Positions 8,667 through 16,940 of a stretch of 61,554 nucleotides of DNA are shown here, piece after piece. The stretch comes from Clostridia bacterium (GTDB lineage Bacteria; Bacillota; Clostridia; Oscillospirales; CAG-272), in assembly GCA_017482055.1 (NCBI GenBank), contig JAFUOH010000004.1, positions 1-61,554 of the forward strand, written 5' to 3'. The stretch's first letter is position 1; the number at the start of each line of letters is the position of its first letter. The notes below the pieces were generated by a model. The model was not told the origin of the DNA. It ran no database searches and was given only the letters and a program-made list of their open reading frames with translations. A program made the translations under genes and the position numbers.

Positions 8667-11596
8667 TATGCTCTCGCCTCTCTTTCCTTTGCCTCGCATG
8701 CCGCAAACAGACTGCGAAGCCTTATTTTTACAGCGCCGAGATTGGTGATCTCGTCGATCTTTATCTGTGTATATATCTTGCCTGCGCCTTCAAGTATGGA
8801 GCGTACCTCGTCGGTTGTGATGGCGTCCACGCCGCATCCGAAGGATACGAGCTGGACAAGGTTCATATCCGGCTTGTCGCCGATATACTTTGCCGCTGCG
8901 TAAAGACGGGAGTGATACGTCCACTGATTGAGCACGTGTACCTTGAATTTTTCCACATGGTGGCTTACTGCATCCTCGGTGACTACCACTGCGCCGCATT
9001 CGCAGATAAGGCGATCAATGCCGTGGTTTATTTCGGGATCCACATGGTAGGGTCTGCCCGACAGCACAATGATGGGCATGTTCTTATCACGGGCGAGCTT
9101 TATAAATTCCTCGCCCTTTTCGCGTACACGCATAAGGAACGCATCGCGTTCGGCATATGCCGCATCGCAAGCTGCCTTGACCTCTTTTTTGTCCAGTCCG
9201 TCGAAATATTTAGACAGGATATCGTATATCTTCACAGCGAAATCCTTCGGGCGGTGAACGCCGATGTAATCCTGAATGAATTTCACGCCGCCGCGGAGTC
9301 TCGGCACGTTCGCACCGATGACCTCCGGATAGTATGCAACGACGGGACAGTTGTAGTGATTGTCGCCCAGCTTTTCGTTGAAGTTGTAGGTCATGCAGGG
9401 GTAGAAGATCGCATCCACACCGTCGTCAATCAGCGCTTCGATGTGACCGTGGAGCAGCTTCGCCGGGAAGCATACGGTGTCGGAGGGAATGGTCTGCTGA
9501 CCGCGCAGATACAGCTTGCGGTCGGAGCGCGGTGAGGTGACAACCTCAAAGCCGAGGCGGGTGAAAAATGCGTGCCAGAAGGGCAGCATCTCGTACATAT
9601 TGAGTCCCATGGGAAGTCCGATGCGCGCACGGGGCTTTTCGGGCTTCGCAGTGTAGGAACCCAGCAGTGACAGCTTGTACTCGTAGAGATCGTGGTATTC
9701 CACAGCGCCGCCGCGTGCGGTGGGGCGCTCACAGCGGTTGCCGCCGATGAACTTTCTGCCGCCGTCGAAGGTGTTGACGGTGAGGCGGCAGTGATTTTCG
9801 CACAGACCGCAGGTGGTGACCTTTACGTCATGTTTGAAGTTCGCCAGCTTATCTGCATCGAGCAGTGTGGACGCGCCGTTCGAGGTGTCCTTGGCGTAAA
9901 TAGCCGCGCCGTATGCACCCATCAGTCCCGCGATGTTGGGACGGACGACGTTTCTGCCGATCTCCTTTTCAAATGCTCTGAGTACTGCGTTATTGAGGAA
10001 TGTACCACCCTGTACTACGACATGCTCGCCGAGATCGTCGGGACCCGAAGCGCGGATTACCTTGTAAAGAGCGTTTTTAACGACGGAAATGGAAAGTCCC
10101 GCCGAGATGTTGTCAACGGTAGCGCCGTCTTTCTGCGCCTGCTTGACGGAGGAGTTCATAAACACGGTACAGCGTGAACCGAGGTCAACGGGAGCTTTTG
10201 CAAAAAGTCCCTCCTTAGCAAATTCTGCGATGTCAACGCCCAGCGCTCCTGCGAAGGTCTGCAAAAACGACCCGCAGCCCGAGGAGCAGGCTTCGTTCAA
10301 GAAAATATTGTCAATAGCGCCGTTTCTTATCTTGAAGCACTTGATATCCTGACCGCCGATGTCGATTATGAAGTCTACCGCAGGCATGAATTTCTTCGCC
10401 GCGAAGAAGTGCGCCATAGTTTCAACGATTCCGCCGTCAACAGCGAAAGCGTTCTTGACGATCTCCTCGCCGTAGCCCGTGACCGCCGAGCCGGCTATTT
10501 TGATGCTCGGATACTTCGCGTAGAAGTCCAGTAAAAATTCACGGATGATCGGTACCGGATTGCCATTATTGGGACGGTAGAGAGAGCAGAGAATGTCGCC
10601 GTCCTCGCTCATTGCCACCACCTTGACGGTGGTGGAGCCCGCATCTATGCCTATGTACGCACTGCCCGAATATTTTTCGGGATCGGCGTATTCCACCTTG
10701 TCCACCGCGTGACGGGCTTCAAATTCATCATATTCCGCCTGACTATTGAACAACGGCGGGCAGGAGAGATAACGTCCCTCGGTGCGATACCCCGCAATGC
10801 GTTCCACAGCTTCGACGAGAGTTGCCTGCTCGGAGCCGAGGTCGGCACCGAATGCCGCGCCCATTGCCACAAAGTAAAGCGAATTGTCGGGACAGATGCC
10901 GGTGAGCCCCAGGGATTTGTCAAAAGCATCGCGCAGACCATCCATAAACGTAAGCGGTCCGCCGAGATATACGACCTTACCCTCAATGGGGCGTCCCTGC
11001 GCAAGACCGGCGATAGTCTGATTGACCACCGCGTAGAAAATGCTGGCGGCGATGTCCTCTTTTTTTGCACCCTGGTTGATAAGGGGCTGGATATCGCTTT
11101 TTGCAAATACGCCGCAGCGGGAGGCGATGGTGTAGATCTTCTCACAGCCGTGTGACAGGTCGTTTAAGTCATCGGGAGTGATAGCGAGCAATGTCGCCAT
11201 CTGGTCGATAAAAGCACCCGTACCACCCGCACAGGACCCGTTCATGCGCACTTCCATAGTGCCGTCGAGGTAGAGTATCTTGGCATCCTCGCCTCCGAGC
11301 TCTATGACAACATCCGTTTCTGGGATAAGCCGTTTCACTGCAAGGCGGGTAGCGTAAACCTCCTGCACGAATCCGATGTCGCAGGCTTCCGCCATACCCA
11401 TGCCCGCAGAGCCCGATATGGAAAGCACCGCGTCCCGCGCACCCGGAACTTCGGTAATGAGGGTGCGCAGAAGCGCTACGGTGGATTCGGTGATCTGCGC
11501 GAAGTGGCGTTTGTAGGATTTATATACGATTTTGTTTTCGTCATCCAGCACCACGCATTTAAGCGTGGTTGAACCGACGTCAAGTCCGATTTTCAT
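8666..11596 (-). CDS. 2-hydroxyacyl-CoA dehydratase activase-like protein (two ASKHA domains + DUF2229)
   Basis: 976 aa from the ATG at 11596, 10 nt after AAGGAG. The ATG at 11605 is only 1-2 nt from that site and is rejected. There are two tandem BcrAD/BadFG-type ASKHA ATPase domains, with GLDVGSTTLK near the N-terminus and GIDAGSTTVK near 320. Each has a Cys-bearing loop for a shared Fe4S4 cluster (GSCAGGTGAF and EACSSGCGSF). A DUF2229 region follows from about 660 (GLPMGLNMYEMLPFW, FYPCMTYN). Members use ATP hydrolysis to drive low-potential electron transfer. It heads the six-gene minus-strand run ending at 2243. No dehydratase alpha/beta subunit is nearby, so the electron acceptor is unclear. 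Confidence 0.88.
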   Translation of the reverse strand: MKIGLDVGSTTLKCVVLDDENKIVYKSYKRHFAQITESTVALLRTLITEVPGARDAVLSISGSAGMGMAEACDIGFVQEVYATRLAVKRLIPETDVVIELGGEDAKILYLDGTMEVRMNGSCAGGTGAFIDQMATLLAITPDDLNDLSHGCEKIYTIASRCGVFAKSDIQPLINQGAKKEDIAASIFYAVVNQTIAGLAQGRPIEGKVVYLGGPLTFMDGLRDAFDKSLGLTGICPDNSLYFVAMGAAFGADLGSEQATLVEAVERIAGYRTEGRYLSCPPLFNSQAEYDEFEARHAVDKVEYADPEKYSGSAYIGIDAGSTTVKVVAMSEDGDILCSLYRPNNGNPVPIIREFLLDFYAKYPSIKIAGSAVTGYGEEIVKNAFAVDGGIVETMAHFFAAKKFMPAVDFIIDIGGQDIKCFKIRNGAIDNIFLNEACSSGCGSFLQTFAGALGVDIAEFAKEGLFAKAPVDLGSRCTVFMNSSVKQAQKDGATVDNISAGLSISVVKNALYKVIRASGPDDLGEHVVVQGGTFLNNAVLRAFEKEIGRNVVRPNIAGLMGAYGAAIYAKDTSNGASTLLDADKLANFKHDVKVTTCGLCENHCRLTVNTFDGGRKFIGGNRCERPTARGGAVEYHDLYEYKLSLLGSYTAKPEKPRARIGLPMGLNMYEMLPFWHAFFTRLGFEVVTSPRSDRKLYLRGQQTIPSDTVCFPAKLLHGHIEALIDDGVDAIFYPCMTYNFNEKLGDNHYNCPVVAYYPEVIGANVPRLRGGVKFIQDYIGVHRPKDFAVKIYDILSKYFDGLDKKEVKAACDAAYAERDAFLMRVREKGEEFIKLARDKNMPIIVLSGRPYHVDPEINHGIDRLICECGAVVVTEDAVSHHVEKFKVHVLNQWTYHSRLYAAAKYIGDKPDMNLVQLVSFGCGVDAITTDEVRSILEGAGKIYTQIKIDEITNLGAVKIRLRSLFAACEAKEREARA

Positions 11597-11666
11597 CAGT
11601 TTCATTCTCCTTTATATTCTCGTTTTTTCAAAAGAATATGTCAGTCAAAATACAAATATACATTAT

Positions 11667-11695
11667 ATTATAACACATAAAAAAAGCATGTGCAA
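11667..11695 (-). promoter_or_regulatory. Promoter of the activase-cca-thiI run
   Basis: Minus-strand TTGCAC (11690-11695), 17-nt spacer, TATAAT (11667-11672), about 70 nt before the activase start. No other strong promoter was seen in the tightly packed genes downstream. Confidence 0.7.
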
Positions 11696-11724
11696 TACAT
11701 AGAGTGTAAACAATTACGCGTTTT

Positions 11725-11946
11725 ATGAAGAAATATTTTGCAGCCGAGTCCGGGTGGGGCGCCCCACAGACAAAAGCGCTTGACAGCATCTTTCCCATCG
11801 ACGGAGCGAGAGAGGCATTTGCCGAGATTGAGCGCATCTACGAAGCCGAGTGCGCACGCGATAGGTGTGCGCTTGTCATCGGCAACGGCGGTCACCTCAA
11901 TTACGCCGATCTTATCCGGGACAAGCCGGGCAAGATGTGGATATGA
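11725..11946 (+). pseudogene. C-terminal remnant of an alpha/beta hydrolase (acetyl-xylan-esterase-like)
   Basis: 73 codons with no ribosome site. The translation ends in a segment like the C-terminus of family 7-type alpha/beta hydrolases: AREAFAEIERIYEA, then IGNGGHLNYADL, where the His would be the catalytic one. The nucleophile-bearing N-terminal two thirds is missing, and no matching frame was found upstream. The activase promoter lies just upstream on the other strand. I read it as a leftover of a deleted gene; the family match is from memory. Confidence 0.45.
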
Positions 11947-11951
11947 CGATT

Positions 11952-12005
11952 TAAAAACAGCAAGGCCCCCGCATGGCTCCGAGTACATGAGTCGTGCAGG
12001 GGTTC
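11952..12005 (-). terminator. Likely terminator of the zinc-ribbon gene
   Basis: An imperfect long stem (about 11966-11979 with 11988-12002) is followed on the minus strand by a T-rich run. The plus strand also ends in TTCTTTT, so it may work for both directions. Confidence 0.5.
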
Positions 12006-12017
12006 TTTTGCTATGTA

Positions 12018-12437
12018 TCAGCCGAACATCACGGCTAAAAGGTCGGTGCCGAGAAGCGCAAAGAGTATCGCCATGATAGTTGAAGCGAGCATCAGCAACA
12101 GGAGAGCCAGCGCTCCGAGTATGATTCCCGCTATGGCGAGTCCGCGACCCTCGTTGCCGCTGCGTTTTATGCGCCGCAGTCCGAGAACGGACAGCACGAT
12201 GCCCACTATGGGCGCGGGAGGTATAAGGAACACCGCGCCGAGAAAGCTTACAAGCGATATCGCAAAGCCCGCAATGGCGAGAGCGTCGTTTTTCTTTTCG
12301 GCGGGTTTGTCGGAGGACTGCGCCGCTTCCTCCGTCACCGCCCGAACGGCGGTCTCGGTGCTGCCCAGCGCACCTCCGCAGGACGTACAGAAATTAGAAT
12401 TATCGGCAACCTTACTGCCGCAATGCTTGCAATACAT
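12018..12437 (-). CDS. Zinc-ribbon membrane protein with DUF4190-like helices
   Basis: 139 aa. The N-terminal zinc ribbon is CKHCGSK...CTSCGG (two CxxC pairs within 22 residues). A polar, acidic/lysine linker to about residue 50 follows, then two hydrophobic segments (about 52-80 and 100-130) with a short basic turn LRRIKRSG between them. This is the common Firmicute layout of zinc-ribbon plus DUF4190. Function unknown; probably a small membrane protein with the ribbon in the cytoplasm. Own promoter at 12483-12511, ribosome site GGAAGG. Confidence 0.8.
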   Translation of the reverse strand: MYCKHCGSKVADNSNFCTSCGGALGSTETAVRAVTEEAAQSSDKPAEKKNDALAIAGFAISLVSFLGAVFLIPPAPIVGIVLSVLGLRRIKRSGNEGRGLAIAGIILGALALLLLMLASTIMAILFALLGTDLLAVMFG

Positions 12438-12482
12438 ATTATTACTTTCCTTCCCGTTATGATAAAGTCTATCCGTACATCA

Positions 12483-12511
12483 ATTATAGCACACACTCCT
12501 TCGCAATGCAA
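12483..12511 (-). promoter_or_regulatory. Promoter of the zinc-ribbon gene
   Basis: Minus-strand TTGCAT (12506-12511), 17 nt, TATAAT (12483-12488). It partly overlaps the first of two 27-bp direct repeats. Confidence 0.65.
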
Positions 12512-12535
12512 GCGGTTTTTTTAAAATCTCGCATT
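12509..12535 (+). repeat. Direct repeat copy 1 flanking the GH110-like gene
   Basis: 27 bp beginning CAAGCGG and ending CTCGCATT. It matches 14532-14558 with a single T/A difference in the central T/A run. Confidence 0.75.
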
Positions 12536-12566
12536 TGTACGCAAATCGACAATATTTGAAAATGTA

Positions 12567-12595
12567 TTGAAAAAATCCCTGAAATGTGATATACT
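12567..12595 (+). promoter_or_regulatory. Promoter of the GH110-like gene
   Basis: TTGAAA (12567-12572), 17 nt, TATACT (12590-12595), with TGTGA immediately before the -10, as in most promoters in this window. Confidence 0.65.
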
Positions 12596-12713
12596 TGTTA
12601 ACATAAGGGTCGCCAAGACTCACAAGACTGTAAAAGTTATGATCTTTGCGGACGAACACCGGACAGATCATAGCGAAACATTAATTTTTATTTTGTGGAG
12701 GAAAAACAATTAT

Positions 12714-14309
12714 ATGCTGTACTATCGAGACTTCTGCACGACTCACGATCACGCGTACAACATAGCGTGTGCGATTGAAGCATGTCGTAAGAGCGGTGCA
12801 CATACGCTGATATTTGACGAGGGTACATATGACATCTATCCGGATCGCGCATCGGAGGCGTTTTACGCCATTACTAACCACGGTGTTCCGGGGCTTAAAC
12901 GAATCTGTATACACCTTCGTGATCTTGACGGGTTTACCGTTGACGGAAACGGAGCGAAATTTGTTATTCACGGCATTATGTGTCCCGTTGTCATTGACGG
13001 ATGCCGTAATGTGACAATTAAGAACATCTCTTTTGACAACCCGAACCCGTTCATACTTCAAGGCGAGATCGTCAATGTCGGGGATGAGTATGTTGACTGG
13101 AAGCATGAGCTTGGTGAATACACATTCAGAGATAATGATCTTTATATTAAGACCACCCTTGACGAGGAACGTGTCGCATACAACCCTCTTTGCTATAATC
13201 ACGAAAACTATATGATTCGCGAGAATACCTCCAATTTCTGCTTCGGTGTACCGTTTGTTGAGCAGAGAAAGGAGCTTCTTCCCAACGGCTGTATAAGAAT
13301 ACACGACTGTCAAAAAATGCCTCAGCTTCACGACCGTGTAGTCATTATGCCCGGCAAGCGTTATGCAGCGAATATATTCGTGAAGGACAGCTTTAACACA
13401 ACTGTTGAGGATGTCACCGTCTTTCGCGGCCTCGGTATGGGTGTAGTGGCACAGCGGAGTGATACTATAACGCTGAAAAAGTTTTGTACTCAGCGTAAGG
13501 ATGGCATATATTTTTCCGCCACAGCAGATGCCACCCATTTTACAAACTGCAAAGGCAGGATAACCCTTGAAGATTGCCGCTTCGAAAATCAGCTTGATGA
13601 CGGGCTCAATATCCACGGCATTTACACAAAGATAGTGGGGAAGACCGACAACACGCTTCTGCTTCGCTATATGCACAAGGATTCTTTCGGTATCGGTATC
13701 TATACGGTAGGCGATACCGTAGCCGCAGTCGATCCGCAAAGTCTCATTGGTGACTGGCAAGCGAGGATAACCGATATTGAACCCTACAATCTTGAATTTG
13801 TGCGTCTCACTGTAGATTCTTCCACCGACGGAGTAATCGTAGGAGACGTGCTTGAAAATATATCCACCGATGCCGATCTGACTGTGAAAAACTGTGTGAT
13901 GAGAGGCAACAAGTGTCGCGGAATGCTAATTGGCACACGGGGAAAGGTGCTTGTTGAGGGCTGTAATTTCCATAATGCAGGCTGTGCTGTAAAGTTTGAG
14001 TGTGACGGCGAATATTGGTATGAGTCCGGACCTGTCCGCGATGTCACTATAAAGAACAATACCTTTGACCATTGCAAAGACGGAGGGCGCGATACCGCGA
14101 TAATCACTTGCAGTCCCAGAAAAAAGGTAGAGGAAGGTCGATATTACCACGAAAACATCCGCATCACCGACAATCTGTTTATTACAAACGGCGAGCCTGT
14201 CTTTACGGCTGACAATGTTGACGGTGTGATATTTAAGAACAATCGCATTACAAACCCGACTCCGTATGATATCAGCGTTGATCACTGCATAAATGCGGAA
14301 GTGGAATAA
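12714..14309 (+). CDS. Right-handed beta-helix enzyme, GH110 (alpha-1,3-galactosidase)-like
   Basis: 531 aa from the ATG at 12714, which follows GTGGAGG by about 11 nt. An earlier in-frame ATG at 12567 lies within the promoter and is rejected. The body resembles GH110 proteins from Bacteroides: a capping segment with FDEGTYDIYPD, then parallel beta-helix rungs with GFTVDGNGAKFVIHG, SFDNPNPF, GLGMGVVAQ, ADATHFTNCKG, and DDGLNIHGIYTKI followed by RYMHKDSFG. These blocks line up with the GH110 catalytic face from memory. GH110 enzymes remove terminal alpha-1,3-galactose from glycans. No signal peptide is seen, so it would act in the cytoplasm unless exported otherwise. Flanked by direct repeats and followed by a strong terminator. 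Confidence 0.75.
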   Translation: MLYYRDFCTTHDHAYNIACAIEACRKSGAHTLIFDEGTYDIYPDRASEAFYAITNHGVPGLKRICIHLRDLDGFTVDGNGAKFVIHGIMCPVVIDGCRNVTIKNISFDNPNPFILQGEIVNVGDEYVDWKHELGEYTFRDNDLYIKTTLDEERVAYNPLCYNHENYMIRENTSNFCFGVPFVEQRKELLPNGCIRIHDCQKMPQLHDRVVIMPGKRYAANIFVKDSFNTTVEDVTVFRGLGMGVVAQRSDTITLKKFCTQRKDGIYFSATADATHFTNCKGRITLEDCRFENQLDDGLNIHGIYTKIVGKTDNTLLLRYMHKDSFGIGIYTVGDTVAAVDPQSLIGDWQARITDIEPYNLEFVRLTVDSSTDGVIVGDVLENISTDADLTVKNCVMRGNKCRGMLIGTRGKVLVEGCNFHNAGCAVKFECDGEYWYESGPVRDVTIKNNTFDHCKDGGRDTAIITCSPRKKVEEGRYYHENIRITDNLFITNGEPVFTADNVDGVIFKNNRITNPTPYDISVDHCINAEVE

Positions 14310-14321
14310 TCGAAACCATTA

Positions 14322-14360
14322 TACAAACAGCCGTCCACTTTAGGTGGACGGTTGTTTGTA
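14322..14360 (+). terminator. Terminator after the GH110-like gene
   Basis: A 17-bp stem with one G-U pair (14322-14338 with 14344-14360) and a short loop. It has no long T tract but is very stable. Confidence 0.7.
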
Positions 14361-14397
14361 TAGTATATGTATTAACAGGTAATAGCTTTGGTGGTAG

Positions 14398-14517
14398 TCA
14401 GACTATCCTGATCTTTTCAATATCGGAAAGTGTCAGCAAGTCAAGAGCTTTCTTTTCCTTAACGCACATCGCCGACGCTTTGCCTGCGGCTTCGCCTGTG
14501 GCGTCGATGACCAACAT
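14398..14517 (-). pseudogene. C-terminal remnant of an FAD-dependent oxidoreductase
   Basis: A 39-codon frame on the minus strand reads DATGEAAGKASAMCVKEKKA and then a short helix up to a TGA. This is the usual last helix of FAD-dependent (FAD_oxidored-type) proteins, where ATGEAAGTAAAL contacts the cofactor. A TAG lies directly upstream of the ATG and no other part of such a gene is present. There is no ribosome site. I treat it as a decayed gene end; the family match is from memory. Confidence 0.5.
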
Positions 14518-14531
14518 CTATTGTAGCACAA

Positions 14532-14558
14532 CAAGCGGTTTTTTAAAAATCTCGCATT
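14532..14558 (+). repeat. Direct repeat copy 2 flanking the GH110-like gene
   Basis: 27 bp, 26 identical to 12509-12535 in the same orientation. It lies just upstream of the rnpB promoter. Confidence 0.75.
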
Positions 14559-14562
14559 ATCG

Positions 14563-14591
14563 TTGACATTTTGCCTGTTTTGTGGTATAAT
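14563..14591 (+). promoter_or_regulatory. rnpB promoter
   Basis: Perfect TTGACA (14563-14568), 17 nt, perfect TATAAT (14586-14591) with TGG before the -10 (extended -10). Expected transcription start at about 14598. Confidence 0.85.
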
Positions 14592-14597
14592 CTTAAC

Positions 14598-14985
14598 TGC
14601 GACCGGATCGGGCGATCGCGCGGTATGGCGCCGAAAGGTATTACCGTGAGGAAAGTCCGGGCTTCACAGGGCAGGATAACGGATAACGTCCGCCGAGGGT
14701 GACCTCCGGGAAAGTGCAACAGAAATAGACCGCAGCAGAGGCTCAGCTTTCTGCTGTAAGGATGGAAACGTGAGGTAAGAGCTCACGAGTTCCTATGGTA
14801 ACATAGGTCCGCTGTAAACCCTATCCGAAGCAACACTGCATATGGGATCCGTGTATTTATCACACACGGCTGTTTGCCCGACAGACCCCATGGGTGGCAC
14901 ACGCTTTTGCGTGAAGCTTTTCGGAGACGAAAAGCGAAGATAGATGATCGCACAGAACAGAACCCGGCTTACGGATCGGGTCGCA
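14598..14985 (+). ncRNA. rnpB: RNase P RNA
   Basis: Catalytic RNA of RNase P, which trims tRNA 5' leaders. The universally conserved GAGGAAAGTCCGGGCT block (CR I, about 14648-14663) and ACAGAACCCGGCTTA near the 3' end are both present. The first 11 nt (about 14599-14609) pair with about 14974-14984 to form helix P1 with one mismatch. Internal AGAAATAGACCG and GTAAACCC are also family hallmarks. The ~388-nt length fits. A consensus promoter precedes it and an intrinsic terminator follows. The protein modulator gene rnpM lies 9 kb away. Confidence 0.95.
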
Positions 14986-14993
14986 CCATTTAA

Positions 14994-15022
14994 AAGGCTC
15001 CGATTTTTATCGGGGCTTTTTT
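14994..15022 (+). terminator. rnpB terminator
   Basis: Stem GGCTCCGAT/ATCGGGGCT around a T-rich loop, followed by six T residues, immediately after P1 closes. Confidence 0.8.
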
Positions 15023-15088
15023 GTATCGTGCAGCACCGGGAGACTGCGATATTAACAAATACATTTATCACTGTTTACAAAATCAAAG

Positions 15089-15117
15089 TTGACAATGGGA
15101 CGGGGGCGCGGTATAAT
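15089..15117 (+). promoter_or_regulatory. Promoter of the lipoprotein-desulfurase pair
   Basis: TTGACA (15089-15094), 17 nt, TATAAT (15112-15117), extended -10 TG absent. It lies 35 nt upstream of the lipoprotein start. Confidence 0.8.
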
Positions 15118-15151
15118 AATCTAAATAATATTATTTTGCGAGGTATGTCTA

Positions 15152-15679
15152 ATGAAAAAGATAATTGCGCTTATATGTGCGGCGCTGGTGAGCGTATCTG
15201 CGCTCGCGGGCTGCGGCAATACAGATTCGGATGCACCGATGGGCTTTAAGGAGATCTCCGAGGAGGGCGTGACTTACGACCTGTACGTTCCCGACGAGTG
15301 GGTCACCGACATTTCAACCGGCGTAACCGCGGCTTACTACAGCGGCATTGATCCCACAAACATCTCTATGATGGCGTTTGAGCTTGATGGCTCGGTCTCA
15401 AGCATCGCTGACTACTGGACAAGCTATGAGCCAAGCCTGAAGGCTATGTTCCCCGACCTTGCGTATGTATACGAGCCCGAGGAATTTACCCTTGACGGTG
15501 TTACCGCCGTACAGTATGTCTACACAGGCACCTTTACTGACACGCCTTACAAGATCATGCAGGTAGTAGCCTTCAAGGATGCTACTGTATACATCTTTAC
15601 CTATACTGCTGAGGCAGACAAATACGACACACACTTTGAAGACGTGCTTGCCATCCTTGCTAACTTCAAGTTCCATTAA
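15152..15679 (+). CDS. Small PsbP/DcrB-like lipoprotein
   Basis: 175 aa. An N-terminal signal peptide ends in a lipobox LAGC (Cys about 21), so the protein should be anchored to the outer face of the membrane. The mature part (YDLYVPDEWVTD, then beta strands with VTAVQYVYTGTF and a final FEDVLAILANFKF helix) looks like the PsbP/DcrB/YbjN-type alpha-beta sandwich common in Firmicute lipoproteins. No enzymatic motif. The cysteine desulfurase starts 1 nt after its stop, so the two are co-transcribed; a functional link is not obvious. Confidence 0.75.
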   Translation: MKKIIALICAALVSVSALAGCGNTDSDAPMGFKEISEEGVTYDLYVPDEWVTDISTGVTAAYYSGIDPTNISMMAFELDGSVSSIADYWTSYEPSLKAMFPDLAYVYEPEEFTLDGVTAVQYVYTGTFTDTPYKIMQVVAFKDATVYIFTYTAEADKYDTHFEDVLAILANFKFH

Positions 15680-15680
15680 T

Positions 15681-16859
15681 ATGAAAACGATCTATTTTGA
15701 CAACAGTGCCACGACACCTCTCTGCGTCGAAGCGAAGGACGCCATGTACGCGGCAACAGAGCTGTACGGAAATCCCTCATCGCTCCACACTATGGGCGTG
15801 GAAGCGGAAAAGGCAGTATCCGACGCACGCCGTGCCGTACTTGCCTCCATCGGCGTAAGAACCATATCAAAGATCACCGAAAAACAGTTGATCTTTACCG
15901 CAAGCGGCACCGAAGCGGATAATCTGGCGCTGATCGGTGCGGCGACCGCAAAAAAATTTACCGAAAAGAAAAAAATAATCATCTCCGACAGCGAGCATCC
16001 TGCCGTAATGGAGCCTGCGGCGGAGCTTGAGCGTCGCGGTTTTACAGTAGTGCGCGTACCTACCGTGGGAGGCGCACCCGACTATGACATGATCGCGCGG
16101 GAAGCTGACAAAAACACTGTTCTTGCGAGTTTTATGCTTGTCAATAACGAAACCGGCGCTGTATATGACATAAAACGCATTTCGAGGCTCATAAAAGCCG
16201 CGAACCCCGATGCGCTTATGCACACCGACTGCGTGCAGGGCTATATGAAACTCCCCATGACCGAAAGATCACTGGGAGCGGATCTTATTACGCTCAGCGC
16301 GCACAAGATCGGCGGACCCAAAGGCGTGGGTGCGCTGTATGTGTCGGCGGACGTGCTGAAAAAACGTCAGCTTGCCCCTATTATCTTCGGCGGCGGGCAG
16401 GAATCGGGAATGCGTTCGGGCACGGAAAATGTGCTTGGCGTCGTCGGCTTCGGTGCGGCGGTGAAGGCACATGCAGGATGCATCGCCGAAAATGCGGCGA
16501 AATGCGGCAGTATACGAGAGCGCCTTATAGCCGCGCTTTCCGACGGTGAGCGCTTTTCGGGAGTGAAGCTGAACCTGCCCGAGACAGCGGCAGCGCATAT
16601 CCTCAGCATCACACTTCCGAATATAAAAAGCGAGACCATGCTCCACTGCCTGTCCCGCGACGGCATCTTTATATCCAGCGGCTCGGCATGCTCCTCCAAC
16701 ACGGGTCACGGCAGTCATGTGCTCCGTGCGTACGGTCTCTCCGACCGTGAGGCGGATTGCACAGTTCGAGTGAGTCTTGGCGCGCAAAACACGCCGGAGG
16801 AAGCAGATACGTTTTTAGAGTCGTTTGAAAAAGCACTCCATACACTTGTGAGAATATAA
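15681..16859 (+). CDS. Cysteine desulfurase (IscS/NifS family)
   Basis: 392 aa from the ATG at 15681, 1 nt after the lipoprotein stop. No ribosome site is visible, so translation is probably coupled. It is PLP-dependent and converts cysteine to alanine plus an enzyme persulfide. Visible features: YFDNSATTPL at the N-terminus, GTEADNLAL, the PLP lysine K209 in SAHKIGGPKG, RSGTEN, and the active-site Cys C337 in SSGSACSS. It is a group I enzyme by motif order. No iscU lies beside it. ThiI in this window needs such a sulfur donor, so a tRNA thiolation role is plausible (inference). Confidence 0.93.
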   Translation: MKTIYFDNSATTPLCVEAKDAMYAATELYGNPSSLHTMGVEAEKAVSDARRAVLASIGVRTISKITEKQLIFTASGTEADNLALIGAATAKKFTEKKKIIISDSEHPAVMEPAAELERRGFTVVRVPTVGGAPDYDMIAREADKNTVLASFMLVNNETGAVYDIKRISRLIKAANPDALMHTDCVQGYMKLPMTERSLGADLITLSAHKIGGPKGVGALYVSADVLKKRQLAPIIFGGGQESGMRSGTENVLGVVGFGAAVKAHAGCIAENAAKCGSIRERLIAALSDGERFSGVKLNLPETAAAHILSITLPNIKSETMLHCLSRDGIFISSGSACSSNTGHGSHVLRAYGLSDREADCTVRVSLGAQNTPEEADTFLESFEKALHTLVRI

Positions 16860-16872
16860 GTGGGCGTTTGTT

Positions 16873-16900
16873 GTAGGGGCGATTCATGAATCGCCCCTAC
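16873..16900. repeat. 28-bp perfect palindrome
   Basis: Half-site GTAGGGGCGATTCA followed by its exact complement. A related hairpin with the same GTAGGGGCG/CGCCCCTAC ends lies at 34199-34237. Without a T tract it looks like a dispersed REP/MITE-type element rather than a terminator, although it may also act as one. Confidence 0.65.
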
Positions 16901-16940
16901 GAAATCATCCGAACTCCAATCAAACATCAAGGAGACACAC

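Noticed and set aside
8664-8699. Earlier ATG (8699) for the activase partner
   Set aside because: It lies inside the upstream gene; the TAATG overlap start at 8666 fits the usual coupling.
12681-13760. 359-codon minus-strand frame under the GH110-like gene
   Set aside because: Mirror of a well-supported beta-helix gene with its own promoter and ribosome site.
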